Below, in pieces: positions 1-8,098 of a stretch of DNA of 52,800 nt; position 1 is the stretch's first letter; each line of letters opens with the position of its first letter. The notes under the pieces were generated by a model. The model worked only from the letters and a program-made list of their open reading frames with translations. It did no database searches and was not told the DNA's origin. The stretch lies in assembly GCA_003963435.1 (NCBI GenBank), contig RXJC01000023.1:1-52800 (forward strand), in the 5' to 3' direction. A program made the position numbers and the translations under genes. This stretch comes from Bradyrhizobiaceae bacterium. GTDB taxonomy: Bacteria; Pseudomonadota; Alphaproteobacteria; Rhizobiales; Xanthobacteraceae.

Positions 1-1427
1 GCGGCGCCAGCGCGATCCGGAAACAATTTCGAATCGAGGAACGAGATCGCGCATGTCGTCGCCGCGATCAGAGCTGCAACCAGCAGAACGGACCTGGCCT
101 GCTTGATGAAGTTGACAACTCCTATCTTGCTGAAAAAGTCGCTGACTTCCAGCGATTGCGCCAGCACGAAGAAATCAAGGATTTCGAGGCTGCCGAACTG
201 CGAGAAACGTTCAACCGATGCGATCTTTCGAAACAGCGAGTACGGATTGGTTGCGGGGATCCCGAGATAGAAATAGTTGATGGAGAAGGCCAGGATGCAT
301 CCGCAAACCGCTCCCAACCCGAGCAGCAGGCTGGTGACGAAGCCGGATCGGTCGCGCTGAAGAAGCTTGGTGAACACGCCCAGCGACGAAATTAGGAACA
401 CGAAGGCGGCATAGAGCGGATAGGAGGCGGCTACGGCAAGACCGCAAATGCCGGCGGCAAGCCGGTCGCGAGCCTGGGACGATCGAATGACGACCAGCAG
501 GAAGTAGACGAAGAATGCCGCCGTCTGAAGATGGTACTTGCCGAACTCCATGATGTAGAGGCCGGCCTTGACGCTCGGCATCGTCCGCGGCCATGCGAGG
601 CCGAGAATCGCCAGGCCGAGTGCAATCGGTATCGCCGCGTCTTCCCAGCGGCGTCCGAGAGCCGGCAACGGCAGAACGAGGCGGGCGAGCTCGAAAATGA
701 CCGCGCCGATCCCGACGAAGTAGAGAAACGAAATGATCTGGGCGACATGGGGCGGCAGGAACGTCGCCATCAGCAGATGCAGCCCGTTGCCGTGGCCGAT
801 CTCGAAGTCGGAGAAGATGGGGTTGTCGGCCGCGAGCCAGATGCTGTGATTTCTCGCAACCTCCGCAAGATACGGGGCGTAGAGCTGCTGGACGTCGGTC
901 GAAACGACGTCGGGTATGACGGCGCGATCGAGGAACACCGTCGCCAGAAGCCATAGACCCATCAACGATGTGGCAACCAGCGGCACGGTCACCGCGAGTT
1001 TCTGCGGCCTCTCGAAGCTCCGGCTATCCCACAGCAGCACCAAGGTCGCCAATCCGAGAACGATTTGCGGATACAGGATCGAAAGTGCGCCGAAGCCAAA
1101 TCCGGTCAGGATAAGCGCGGCTGCGCCGACAAAGAACTCATCGACGCGCTGAGTGGGCTCGTGCTTGATGAGCGAGAACGTCAGCCGTCCGGTCGCCATG
1201 ATGAGCCAGCCGAGATACGGCGTCAGGACGATCCATGCGAGGACGTAAAGTCGCGTCGTCCAGCCGCCGTCGAACAGCAGTGTACGGTACGTGCCGGTTC
1301 GGTTCACGAACCAGATGGACAATGCCGCCGGCACGAAGATGAGGATGCGCGGCCACCACGACTCGGCGATGGCACGCAAACGCATCTCGCCAGCCGTCAT
1401 CGTTTGATCTTGCCCAGAGGTGCTCAT
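1..1427 (-). CDS. Polytopic membrane protein, partial (3' end beyond the window); possible glycosyltransferase-type
   Basis: An open frame runs leftwards from ATG at 1427 to the window edge without a stop, giving at least 475 residues. It starts one base after the TAG of the flippase-like gene (1429-1431), so it is probably translationally coupled. The protein has many hydrophobic segments with a large hydrophilic loop after the first four or so (a region containing STDVQQLYAPYLAEVARNHS and then DFEIGHGNG), and a conserved-looking PSVKAGLYIMEFGKYH stretch. This resembles the layout of lipid-linked-sugar glycosyltransferases (GT-C fold) or O-antigen polymerase-like proteins, but no diagnostic catalytic motif is certain. 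As the last visible gene of a sugar operon beside a flippase-like protein, a role in sugar transfer or glycan assembly in the inner membrane is inference. The remainder lies outside the window. Confidence 0.75.
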   Translation of the reverse strand, partial: MSTSGQDQTMTAGEMRLRAIAESWWPRILIFVPAALSIWFVNRTGTYRTLLFDGGWTTRLYVLAWIVLTPYLGWLIMATGRLTFSLIKHEPTQRVDEFFVGAAALILTGFGFGALSILYPQIVLGLATLVLLWDSRSFERPQKLAVTVPLVATSLMGLWLLATVFLDRAVIPDVVSTDVQQLYAPYLAEVARNHSIWLAADNPIFSDFEIGHGNGLHLLMATFLPPHVAQIISFLYFVGIGAVIFELARLVLPLPALGRRWEDAAIPIALGLAILGLAWPRTMPSVKAGLYIMEFGKYHLQTAAFFVYFLLVVIRSSQARDRLAAGICGLAVAASYPLYAAFVFLISSLGVFTKLLQRDRSGFVTSLLLGLGAVCGCILAFSINYFYLGIPATNPYSLFRKIASVERFSQFGSLEILDFFVLAQSLEVSDFFSKIGVVNFIKQARSVLLVAALIAATTCAISFLDSKLFPDRAGA

Positions 1428-1428
1428 G

Positions 1429-2409
1429 CTAGACCGGTGCTACATCGGTTCGTTCGGCGATGGCCCGCGCCTGGTCGGGGGTGAAGCTGGCACGCTCGGG
1501 GGCGATCAACCATACCAGCCCGCCGAACAGCCCGACGATCAGGCCGCCAAGACCTAGTAAGACCGATATTGCGAGTGCCTTGTCGGCTGCGATTCCAGCA
1601 AGACTGAGCGCACCGACCATCGCGCCTTCGCGCACGCCCCAGCCTCCGATCGAGATAGGGACCGCGGAAGACAGGATGACGAGCGGGATCAGCACGAAGG
1701 CGTCGAGCGCGGAGAGCGGCGTTTCCAGCCCGATCGCGAGGACATAGCAGGTCGTGACGGTGATCAGGTGGACGACGATGGCTGATACCATCAAGGTGGC
1801 TCGCCCTTGCGCCGCCCGCAACGGAGCCCGGACCAGCATCACGAACTGCATGATCTTGGCCGGCACGGCCGAGGTCAAGCGTGGCGGCCACCGGTCCAGC
1901 GTCATCAGGACGATTGCGCCGAGGCACGCAGCCGCCAGAACGGCCACGATCGCGAAAAGGAGCGAGTTGTCGCGGACGCGAGGCAGCAGGAACGGCATTC
2001 CCGTCAGGACGATGAGACCGAGGGCCAGCAGCGCCAGAAAGCGGTCGGCCACGATGCTGCTGATGGTCGGCGACCATTGCACGCCATGCCGCCGCAGCAT
2101 CCAGATCCGAACCGCGTCGCCCCCTGCGGGCAGCACCTGATTGAAGAAGGTGCTGACCATGAGAATGCGCCAGCCGGGCAGCCAATCCAGGGGCACGTTC
2201 ATGGCGCGCAGGATCAGGATCCAGCGGTGGCAAAGCACGAAGGTCTGGACAAACAACAGCAGCACTGCGAGCGCCAGCATGTCCAGTTTGACGGCGAGAA
2301 GATCGGCTTGCAGGGACGACAGATCCTGGGCCCGCAACAACAAGACGAGAATGCCGATCGAGACGGCGAACTTGGCCAGAGTAACCAGTGCTTTTGCAGG
2401 CGACTTCAT
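1429..2409 (-). CDS. Flippase-like LPTD-family integral membrane protein (copy 1)
   Basis: A 326-residue protein of about eight hydrophobic segments. It belongs to the lysylphosphatidylglycerol synthase transmembrane / UPF0104 superfamily, recognised from the NQVLPAGGDAVR loop (about residues 90-101) and the PISIGGWGVREGAM motif (about 251-264). Members often sit in polysaccharide and glycolipid clusters and are suspected of moving lipid-linked substrates, although the biochemical role is not settled. It is a clear paralogue of the protein at 15029-16048, which flanks the same cluster on the opposite strand. Relative to that copy it lacks two residues in the first motif (VLPAGGDAVR against VLPSSVGGDAVR). 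The start is ATG at 2409, 61 bases after the cupin gene, and the next gene begins one base past its stop. Confidence 0.85.
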   Translation of the reverse strand: MKSPAKALVTLAKFAVSIGILVLLLRAQDLSSLQADLLAVKLDMLALAVLLLFVQTFVLCHRWILILRAMNVPLDWLPGWRILMVSTFFNQVLPAGGDAVRIWMLRRHGVQWSPTISSIVADRFLALLALGLIVLTGMPFLLPRVRDNSLLFAIVAVLAAACLGAIVLMTLDRWPPRLTSAVPAKIMQFVMLVRAPLRAAQGRATLMVSAIVVHLITVTTCYVLAIGLETPLSALDAFVLIPLVILSSAVPISIGGWGVREGAMVGALSLAGIAADKALAISVLLGLGGLIVGLFGGLVWLIAPERASFTPDQARAIAERTDVAPV

Positions 2410-2470
2410 CGGCTGGTGTCGTCCTCGATTAATGCACGGCGCAATCGTCGGGCAGCGTTAGCGTCGGAAT

Positions 2471-3049
2471 CTATTTTCTCGCCAGATGCTCCGTGGTGAG
2501 CGCAGCAACCCTTGTGACGTAGTCCTGGACCTCGGCGGCGTCGCCGCCATCGGGGGCCCAGTCCGGAAAAGCCGTGCGTGAGGGATCGAACGGGCCGGCG
2601 GTGGTTTCGTGAAACACCAGCCACTCCGATGTGATCAGGATCGAATGAAAGACCTTTTCCGGCATGCGGTAATAGCAGTGCTTGCCCCGGCCGTAGGGCG
2701 CCATCTCGAGCACCTCGCGAATGCGGCCGTCATCCTCGAAGATCACGACCTGCGCGGTGCCCTCGATCACGTGAAACGATTCAGGCTTGCCGAGATGCTT
2801 GTGGGGCCGCACATAGGCCTCGCGGTGATGCACGATCAGCATCTCGTGCAGGCCGGAGGCGGGATCGGGGTGCGTGCACAGCCGGCTGCGCAGGCGCGGG
2901 TTGCCGGCGGCGATGCGCTTCAGCTCCGCGATCACGGCGTCATCCGCCGTGACGATGGCGTCGTCGGAATAGTAGACCTCGGGATTTTGCGCCCGCAGCG
3001 ACGTCGGCCGGCGCGGGCCCGTCGCCTCATTCGAAGAAGATGAACCCAT
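2471..3049 (-). CDS. WbuC-family cupin metalloprotein
   Basis: A 192-residue protein with a single cupin barrel in the C-terminal two thirds. The metal-ligand signature RPHKHLGKPESFHVIEG (from about residue 81) supplies His83, His85 and Glu90, and a later PEKVFHS supplies His135. WbuC-like cupins are found in O-antigen and other polysaccharide loci, and their exact reaction is poorly defined. The N-terminal 20 residues are Ser- and Pro-rich and look disordered. The ATG at 3049 overlaps the end of the methyltransferase gene by 23 bases, which supports cotranscription. The family call is from visible motifs; isomerase, oxygenase or binding function cannot be decided from sequence. Confidence 0.8.
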   Translation of the reverse strand: MGSSSSNEATGPRRPTSLRAQNPEVYYSDDAIVTADDAVIAELKRIAAGNPRLRSRLCTHPDPASGLHEMLIVHHREAYVRPHKHLGKPESFHVIEGTAQVVIFEDDGRIREVLEMAPYGRGKHCYYRMPEKVFHSILITSEWLVFHETTAGPFDPSRTAFPDWAPDGGDAAEVQDYVTRVAALTTEHLARK

Positions 3050-3692
3050 GGTCGCCCCGATAGCCGCATTTGTCGTAGATCCACGCCCAGGTCTGCGGGC
3101 CGTGGAAGCTCAGGCAGGTGAGCTGCCAGTAGAGCAGATTGGCCTTCTCGCGCTCGTTGCGAAAGGATTCCACCATCAGATATTTCGAGCTGCCGCGTCC
3201 GACACGCTCGATCTCGGGCACGGCGCGGAAGACGTCCTCGAGCGGGAGGTTGTGCAGTACGCCGAGCGACACCACGAGATCGAAGCTGTGGTCGGGGTAG
3301 GGGAGCTCGACGGCGCTGCCGACCTTCAGCTGCGGTCGCACCTCCTCCTTGGCGTTGGCGATGCCGTAGTCGGAGATGTCGATCCCGGCGATGGTGAGGT
3401 CGGGGACGAGCTGGGTGAACTCGTAGAGCAGGTAGCCCTTGCCGCAGCCGACGTCGAGCACGCTCATGCCGGGCTTGATGCCGTAGCGGTCGATCAAGGT
3501 CTGGGCGAGCGGGCGCCAGCGTCCGTCATAGCGATAGCCGCCGTAGCCGTAGCGCCGGTCGCCATCCCAGTAGTCGCGCCCCCATTGCCGGGCCACAGTG
3601 GCGGATTCCGCCTTGTCGTGCTCGACCACGCGCTGAACGTAGTTCCGCCTGGTCGAGGCGTGCATCGGCTGGAGCAGGTTGATCTCGCTCAT
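3027..3692 (-). CDS. Class I SAM-dependent methyltransferase
   Basis: The glycine-rich SAM-binding motif VLDVGCGKGYLL (about residues 78-89) is followed by the acidic ribose-binding strand IAGIDISDYG and the post-II motif FDLVVSLGVLHNLP (about 137-150), the usual Methyltransf_11/25 layout. The start is taken as ATG 3692 (221 residues); a TTG three codons upstream is also possible. The N-terminal 60 residues are rich in Tyr, Gly and Arg (YWDGDRRYGYGGYRYDGRW) and precede the Rossmann core. It lies between the LIC12192-type protein (25-base gap) and the cupin (23-base overlap), so a sugar or sugar-phosphate intermediate is the likely acceptor. O-, N- or C-specificity cannot be told from sequence. 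Confidence 0.85.
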   Translation of the reverse strand: MSEINLLQPMHASTRRNYVQRVVEHDKAESATVARQWGRDYWDGDRRYGYGGYRYDGRWRPLAQTLIDRYGIKPGMSVLDVGCGKGYLLYEFTQLVPDLTIAGIDISDYGIANAKEEVRPQLKVGSAVELPYPDHSFDLVVSLGVLHNLPLEDVFRAVPEIERVGRGSSKYLMVESFRNEREKANLLYWQLTCLSFHGPQTWAWIYDKCGYRGDHGFIFFE

Positions 3693-3717
3693 GGGGCTCA
3701 ACCGGTCCGCGCCATCG

Positions 3718-4110
3718 TCACAGGATGGTCGCGTATTTATTGACCAGCAGGATGTCCTCGACGGCCTGGATGTCCTTCTGCGACGACAGCGTGATCTCCT
3801 CGACGGCGGCGTGCATGTCGCAGCCTTCGCGCAGCACGCGGTCGTAGATCTGTCTCCGCCGCGCTTCGTCGGGCGGCAACATGAAGATGCTGTAGAGGAT
3901 CAGGCCATTCAGGCGCGGCAGCTCGTCCATGATGTCCTCGAGCACCATGTAGCTGCCGGGCATGATGTGCTCGACGGCGCTGAGCAGGAACTGCAGGTTC
4001 TTGCGCCGCGCATAGTCGCGGATCACGATGTTCTGGACGTGCTGCGGGGTGCGGCTGCCGTTCAGCGGCCGGGCGCCGATATAGCCGCGATGGCCGGCTC
4101 GCTCAGCCAT
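3718..4110 (-). CDS. LIC12192-type sporadic carbohydrate cluster protein
   Basis: A 130-residue soluble protein with no known catalytic motif. The start MAERAGHRGYIGARPLNGSR, then TPQHVQNIVIRDYARR, and the length match what I know as the TIGRFAM family 'sporadic carbohydrate cluster protein, LIC12192 family'. These are small proteins of unknown function that occur only in scattered sugar-biosynthesis loci, usually beside a dedicated 2OG-Fe(II) oxygenase. That is the arrangement here: its ATG (4110) overlaps the stop of the oxygenase gene by 8 bases. A conserved acidic helical C-terminal half (EGCDMHAAVEEITLSSQ) is visible. The family name is from memory and should be confirmed by profile search. 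No function is assigned. Confidence 0.75.
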   Translation of the reverse strand: MAERAGHRGYIGARPLNGSRTPQHVQNIVIRDYARRKNLQFLLSAVEHIMPGSYMVLEDIMDELPRLNGLILYSIFMLPPDEARRRQIYDRVLREGCDMHAAVEEITLSSQKDIQAVEDILLVNKYATIL

Positions 4111-4909
4111 GGAAGCCTCCCGGCAGCTTGTATTGCATGCCGACCCGCGTCGCCGGACGCAGCAGGATCGGCTCGAAGAACTCGCCGAAGCGCTTGTCTG
4201 CGTAAGGCGACATGATGCTCTTGAAGCGGCAGTTCATGCTCCAGCGCGTGCCGGGCTCTTCGTTGACGCGATTGCCGTGCATCAGGGTCTGGTTGAACAG
4301 CATGACGTGACCGTAGGGAATCTCGATGAAGGTCGCGTGCGGCTTGATGGTTTTGTACAGCTCTTCGGCGCTGCGTAAGCCAGCCATCCGGTCCTGCATC
4401 TCGCCGTTCAGCGACGGCGGCAGCAGATACATCGCTTTGGTGTGGTGGACGTCCACCAGCGGTACCCACACCACGACCTCGAACGGCGAGTCGCCCGACC
4501 AGACGTCGGAATGGGTGGCGAGCAGCGACGAGCTGTCGCCGGGCATCTGGATGCTCAGATTGACGCGGCGCTGCATGCAGAGCTCGTTGCCGACGATGGT
4601 CTCGATCGTCGAGCGCGCCAAGCGGAAATAGGTCGGCCGGAACCAGGGCTCGGCGTTGAGGCCGTTGAAGACGTGCAGCCGCAGGCCGTTGAGATCGTCC
4701 ACGCTCACCCGCGTGTGGATGCTGTCCAGCATCGCATAGGGATCGTTGCTGTGCGGCAGCTTGAGATAGTCCGCCGCGAGCTCCGCCGCGCGCCGCTGGA
4801 TGCGATCGAGCCCGGCGCGATCGTCGGCCGGCGTGGTGACGAAGCCGTTGTCGATGAAGCGCTGCGCCAGCGCCTGCTCATCGGCCTGAAGGAAGTCGGT
4901 ATCCGTCAT
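4103..4909 (-). CDS. 2OG-Fe(II) oxygenase of the sporadic carbohydrate cluster type
   Basis: A 268-residue protein with a candidate facial triad: His133-x-Asp135 in LLATHSDVWSGD, distal His211 in LMHGNRVNEEPG, and Arg223 as a possible 2-oxoglutarate ligand. Such enzymes hydroxylate, epimerise or desaturate substrates using Fe(II), O2 and 2-oxoglutarate. The start is ATG 4909, which overlaps the TGA of the upstream aminotransferase in an ATGA junction. The frame stays open upstream to 5335, but that extension is antisense-like Arg/Pro-rich sequence inside the aminotransferase gene and is rejected. The LIC12192-type gene overlaps its end by 8 bases. The substrate is probably a sugar intermediate of this cluster, by context only. 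Confidence 0.85.
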   Translation of the reverse strand: MTDTDFLQADEQALAQRFIDNGFVTTPADDRAGLDRIQRRAAELAADYLKLPHSNDPYAMLDSIHTRVSVDDLNGLRLHVFNGLNAEPWFRPTYFRLARSTIETIVGNELCMQRRVNLSIQMPGDSSSLLATHSDVWSGDSPFEVVVWVPLVDVHHTKAMYLLPPSLNGEMQDRMAGLRSAEELYKTIKPHATFIEIPYGHVMLFNQTLMHGNRVNEEPGTRWSMNCRFKSIMSPYADKRFGEFFEPILLRPATRVGMQYKLPGGFHG

Positions 4910-6024
4910 GCAAAATACTCCCGGGCGGTCGCGCAGATATAGCTGATATCGGCGGCCGACAGGAACTGGTTGATGGGAAGCGTGAGGATCTGGTCCGCCT
5001 GCCGCTCGGTCACCGGGAACGCACCGCGGCCGTGACCCAGATGCGCCGCCGCCGGCTGCAGGTGGATCGGGACCGGATAGTGGATCGCGGTCTCGATGCC
5101 CTTGTCGGCCAGATATTTCTGGAAGTCGTTGCGACGGTCGGTCTGCACCACGAAGGTGTGGAAGGTGTTGAACTCGATGTTGCGGCAGGGCGGAATGAAC
5201 AGAGGCAGGCCTTCGAGCTCGGCGCGGTATTGCGCGGCGTTGCGCCGCCGGCGTTCGATCACCGAGGGCAGGTGTCGGAGGCGGATCCGCAGCACCTCGG
5301 CCTGCAGCGTGTCGAGCCGTGACACGATGCCCCACTCCTGGACGTCGCTGCGGTTGATCAGGCCGTGATTGCGCAGCCGGCGGATCCTGGCGGCGAGCTC
5401 GGCGTCGGCGGTGACGAGGAAGCCGGCATCGCCGGCGGCATTGAGATTCTTCAAGGGGTGGGCCGAGAAGCAGCCGAACGTGCCGATGGTGCCGCTCATG
5501 CGGCCGTCATAGGTCGAGCCGATCGCCTGCGCGCTGTCCTCGATCACTGCGAGCGCATGCTTTTCCGCAATCGCCATCAGCGGCGCCATGTCGGCCATGC
5601 GCCCGGTCAGGTGCACCGGCATGATCGCTTTGGTGCGCGGCGTGACGGCGGCCTCGACCGCGGCGGGGTCGATGTTCTGGTCCGGCAGCACGTCCGCAAA
5701 GACCGGCGTGGCGCCGACCGCGATGATCGCGGCGGTCGATGCCACGAAGGAATTCGGCGGGGTGATCACCTCGTCGCCGGGACCGATGTTGAGGGCCCGC
5801 ATGGCGAGGATCAGCGCGTCGGTGCCGGAATTGAGCGTCACCACATGCGGCGAGCCGAGATAGGCCGACAATTCCTCCTCGAGCTTTCCGACCGCCGCGC
5901 CGCCGATGAAGTCACCGCGCCGGAACACACCTTCCACCGCCTGCATGATCTCGGCGCGCTCTTCCTCGAATTGCGCGGGAAGATTGACGTAACCGATGCG
6001 GCGGCTGCCGGTGTCAGCGACCAT
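4906..6024 (-). CDS. DegT/DnrJ/EryC1-family PLP aminotransferase (copy 2)
   Basis: A 372-residue fold-type I aminotransferase. TLNSGTDAL (about 64-72) binds the PLP phosphate, Asp163 in VIEDSAQAIG contacts the pyridine nitrogen, and Lys192 in SAHPLKNLNAAGDAG is the Schiff-base lysine. The family transaminates keto-sugars linked to nucleotides, usually with glutamate as donor. It is a close paralogue of the gene immediately upstream (6014-7120), with which it overlaps by 11 bases, so the pair looks like a tandem duplication that diverged. The start ATG 6024 lies inside the end of that gene and the stop overlaps the oxygenase start. The substrate is not predictable, but the neighbours suggest an NDP-sugar. 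Confidence 0.9.
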   Translation of the reverse strand: MVADTGSRRIGYVNLPAQFEEERAEIMQAVEGVFRRGDFIGGAAVGKLEEELSAYLGSPHVVTLNSGTDALILAMRALNIGPGDEVITPPNSFVASTAAIIAVGATPVFADVLPDQNIDPAAVEAAVTPRTKAIMPVHLTGRMADMAPLMAIAEKHALAVIEDSAQAIGSTYDGRMSGTIGTFGCFSAHPLKNLNAAGDAGFLVTADAELAARIRRLRNHGLINRSDVQEWGIVSRLDTLQAEVLRIRLRHLPSVIERRRRNAAQYRAELEGLPLFIPPCRNIEFNTFHTFVVQTDRRNDFQKYLADKGIETAIHYPVPIHLQPAAAHLGHGRGAFPVTERQADQILTLPINQFLSAADISYICATAREYFA

Positions 6025-7120
6025 GGCAGAACTTCCTGACGGTCTCGATGACGCGATCCTGCTGGGCGCGCGTCAGATGCTGGTCGACGGGGAAGCTGAT
6101 GACTTCCTTGGCATGGCGATCGGTGACCGGGAAGGTGCCGGGGGCGTAGCCGAGATGCCTCAGGCCCTCCTGCTGATAAAGCGGGATCGGGTAGTGGATC
6201 TTGGCCTCGATGCCGTTGTCCAGGCAGTATTTGTAGAGTTCGTCGCGGCGTTCGGCGAACACCATGTAGAGATGGTAGACGTGCTTCACGTTGGGCCGGC
6301 GCGGCGGGACGCGAACGCCGGGCAGGCCGGCAAGGCCGGCGTCGTAGTAGGCCGCGTTCTCGATCCGGCGCCGCGTGATCTCGCTGGTCTGGCCGATCAG
6401 CCAATTGCCGACGACCGCCTGGAGAGAATCGAGGCGCGAATTGCAGCCGAGGATCGAAATCTCGTCGCGGTTCTTCATGCCGTGGTTGCGGATCAGGCGA
6501 AGCTTCTCGTTCATGCCGTCGTCATTGGTGACGACGACGCCGGCATCGCCCCAGACGTTGAGGTTCTTGAGCGGATGCAGGGAGAAGCCGGCCGCGATGC
6601 CGTGGGTGCCGGAGCGCTTGCCGGAAAACTCCGACAGGATGCCCTGGCAGGCGTCCTCGACCACAGGCAGGTTATGACGCTGCGCGATCGGCATCAGCTT
6701 GCCCATGTCGGTGACCTCGCCGGTCAACTGCACCGGCATGATCGCCTTGGTCTTCTTTGTGATGGCGGCCTCGACCTGGTCGACGTTCATGCAGAAGGAA
6801 TCGTCGCAGTCGACCAGCACCGGGGTGGCGCCGGTCTCCGCGATGGCGCCGACGGTGGCGATGAAGGTGTTAGCGGCGGTGATGACCTCATCACCATGGC
6901 CGATGCCGAGCGCCTTGAGCGGCAGCTTGAGCGCATCGGTGCCGGATCCGACGCCGATGGCGTGACGCACGCCGATCAATTCGGCGAAGCGCTTCTCGAA
7001 TTCGGCAACGGGCTTGCCAAGGGTGAAGTCGCCGGTCGCAACCAGCCGGCCGATCTCGGCCAGGATCGGAGCGGGGTCGGAGAATTGCTCGAGCAGATAG
7101 GAATATCGAACGTCGTACAT
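6014..7120 (-). CDS. DegT/DnrJ/EryC1-family PLP aminotransferase (copy 1)
   Basis: A 368-residue aminotransferase with the same motif set as its downstream neighbour: GVGSGTDALK (phosphate loop), Asp156 in VVEDACQG and Schiff-base Lys185 in LHPLKNLNVWGDAG. The start is ATG 7120 (MYDVRYSYLLEQF), 8 bases after the stop of the transketolase C-terminal subunit. The frame remains open further upstream, but that stretch is Arg-rich and lies inside the transketolase gene. Two sequential sugar aminotransferases in one operon suggest either a diamino sugar or one enzyme recruited to a different keto-sugar made by the transketolase pair; this is inference. Confidence 0.9.
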   Translation of the reverse strand: MYDVRYSYLLEQFSDPAPILAEIGRLVATGDFTLGKPVAEFEKRFAELIGVRHAIGVGSGTDALKLPLKALGIGHGDEVITAANTFIATVGAIAETGATPVLVDCDDSFCMNVDQVEAAITKKTKAIMPVQLTGEVTDMGKLMPIAQRHNLPVVEDACQGILSEFSGKRSGTHGIAAGFSLHPLKNLNVWGDAGVVVTNDDGMNEKLRLIRNHGMKNRDEISILGCNSRLDSLQAVVGNWLIGQTSEITRRRIENAAYYDAGLAGLPGVRVPPRRPNVKHVYHLYMVFAERRDELYKYCLDNGIEAKIHYPIPLYQQEGLRHLGYAPGTFPVTDRHAKEVISFPVDQHLTRAQQDRVIETVRKFCHGR

Positions 7121-7128
7121 GTGACCCG

Positions 7129-8088
7129 TCAGGTGGAATGAAGTTGAGGAGCGGAGGAGCGCGACGCCGCGAGCGCATGCTCGATCGAGGTCGCAATGGC
7201 GTTGGCGGAGAGCCCGTGCTTCTTCAGCAGCGAGTCCTGCGAGCCGTAATTGTGCATGAAGCGGTCCGGCAGCGACAGACGCAGCATCGCCGGCAGGCCG
7301 GAGCCGAGCTTGTCGATCAGCGTCTCGGCGACCGCGCTGCCGAGGCCGCCGGAGGGCACGTGCTCCTCCAGCGTCGCCACGAGCTTGACGCCGCGGATCG
7401 CGTGCAACAGCGCTTCGGCGTCGAGCGGCTTCACCGTATGCATGTGCAGAATGCCGGCGCGGATGCCTTGCGCAGCGAGCACGTCGGCTGCGGCCAGCGC
7501 GCGCTGCAGCATGATGCCGGTGGTCACCATCAGGACGTCGCCCGGGGGGCGCATCAGGATGGCCTTGCCGATCTCGAATCCGTGCTCGGCCTTCGAGACG
7601 ATCGCGTCGCCGCCCTTGCCGAGCCGGATGTAGATCGGGCCGGTCCAGTCGAGCGTCTTTTCCATCATGCGTGCGGCCTCGTCGGCATCGCACGGGCAGA
7701 CCACCGTCATGTTCGGCAGCGCCCGCATGATGGCGATGTCCTCGATCGCCTGATGCGTGGGGCCGAGCGGGGCGTAGACGAGGCCGCCGCCATTGGCGAT
7801 CAGCCGCACCGGCAGATTGTGCAGGCAGAGATCGACGGCCACCTGCTCGTAGCAGCGGCGGGTGAGGAAGGTCGCGATGGTGTTCACGTAGGGAACGAAA
7901 CCCTCCATCGCGAGGCCGGCCGACATGCCGATGATGTGCGCCTCCGAAATGCCCTCGATCAGATGGCGCTTGGGAAACTCCTTGCTCATCGCGCGCAAGG
8001 TGCCCGCGCCGGGATCGGAGCCGATGTAAAGCACCCGCTCGTCGCGCGCGGCGAGCTTGTGGACCATGTTCATCGCTGTGTTGCGCAT
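7129..8088 (-). CDS. Transketolase C-terminal subunit (split enzyme)
   Basis: A 319-residue protein holding the pyrimidine-binding and C-terminal domains of a transketolase. Glu49 in LIEGISEAHIIGMSAGLA is the expected catalytic glutamate that activates the thiamine diphosphate aminopyrimidine, and PLGPTHQAIEDIAIMR is the conserved loop that follows. The start is ATG 8088, 10 bases after the stop of the N-terminal subunit; the reading frame is open upstream to 8244, but that would overlap the N-terminal gene deeply. The two genes together make a full-length transketolase. Their place between a phosphotransferase and aminotransferases argues for a dedicated two-carbon transfer in this pathway rather than the housekeeping pentose phosphate enzyme. 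Confidence 0.9.
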   Translation of the reverse strand: MRNTAMNMVHKLAARDERVLYIGSDPGAGTLRAMSKEFPKRHLIEGISEAHIIGMSAGLAMEGFVPYVNTIATFLTRRCYEQVAVDLCLHNLPVRLIANGGGLVYAPLGPTHQAIEDIAIMRALPNMTVVCPCDADEAARMMEKTLDWTGPIYIRLGKGGDAIVSKAEHGFEIGKAILMRPPGDVLMVTTGIMLQRALAAADVLAAQGIRAGILHMHTVKPLDAEALLHAIRGVKLVATLEEHVPSGGLGSAVAETLIDKLGSGLPAMLRLSLPDRFMHNYGSQDSLLKKHGLSANAIATSIEHALAASRSSAPQLHST

Positions 8089-8098
8089 GGGGAGCCGA

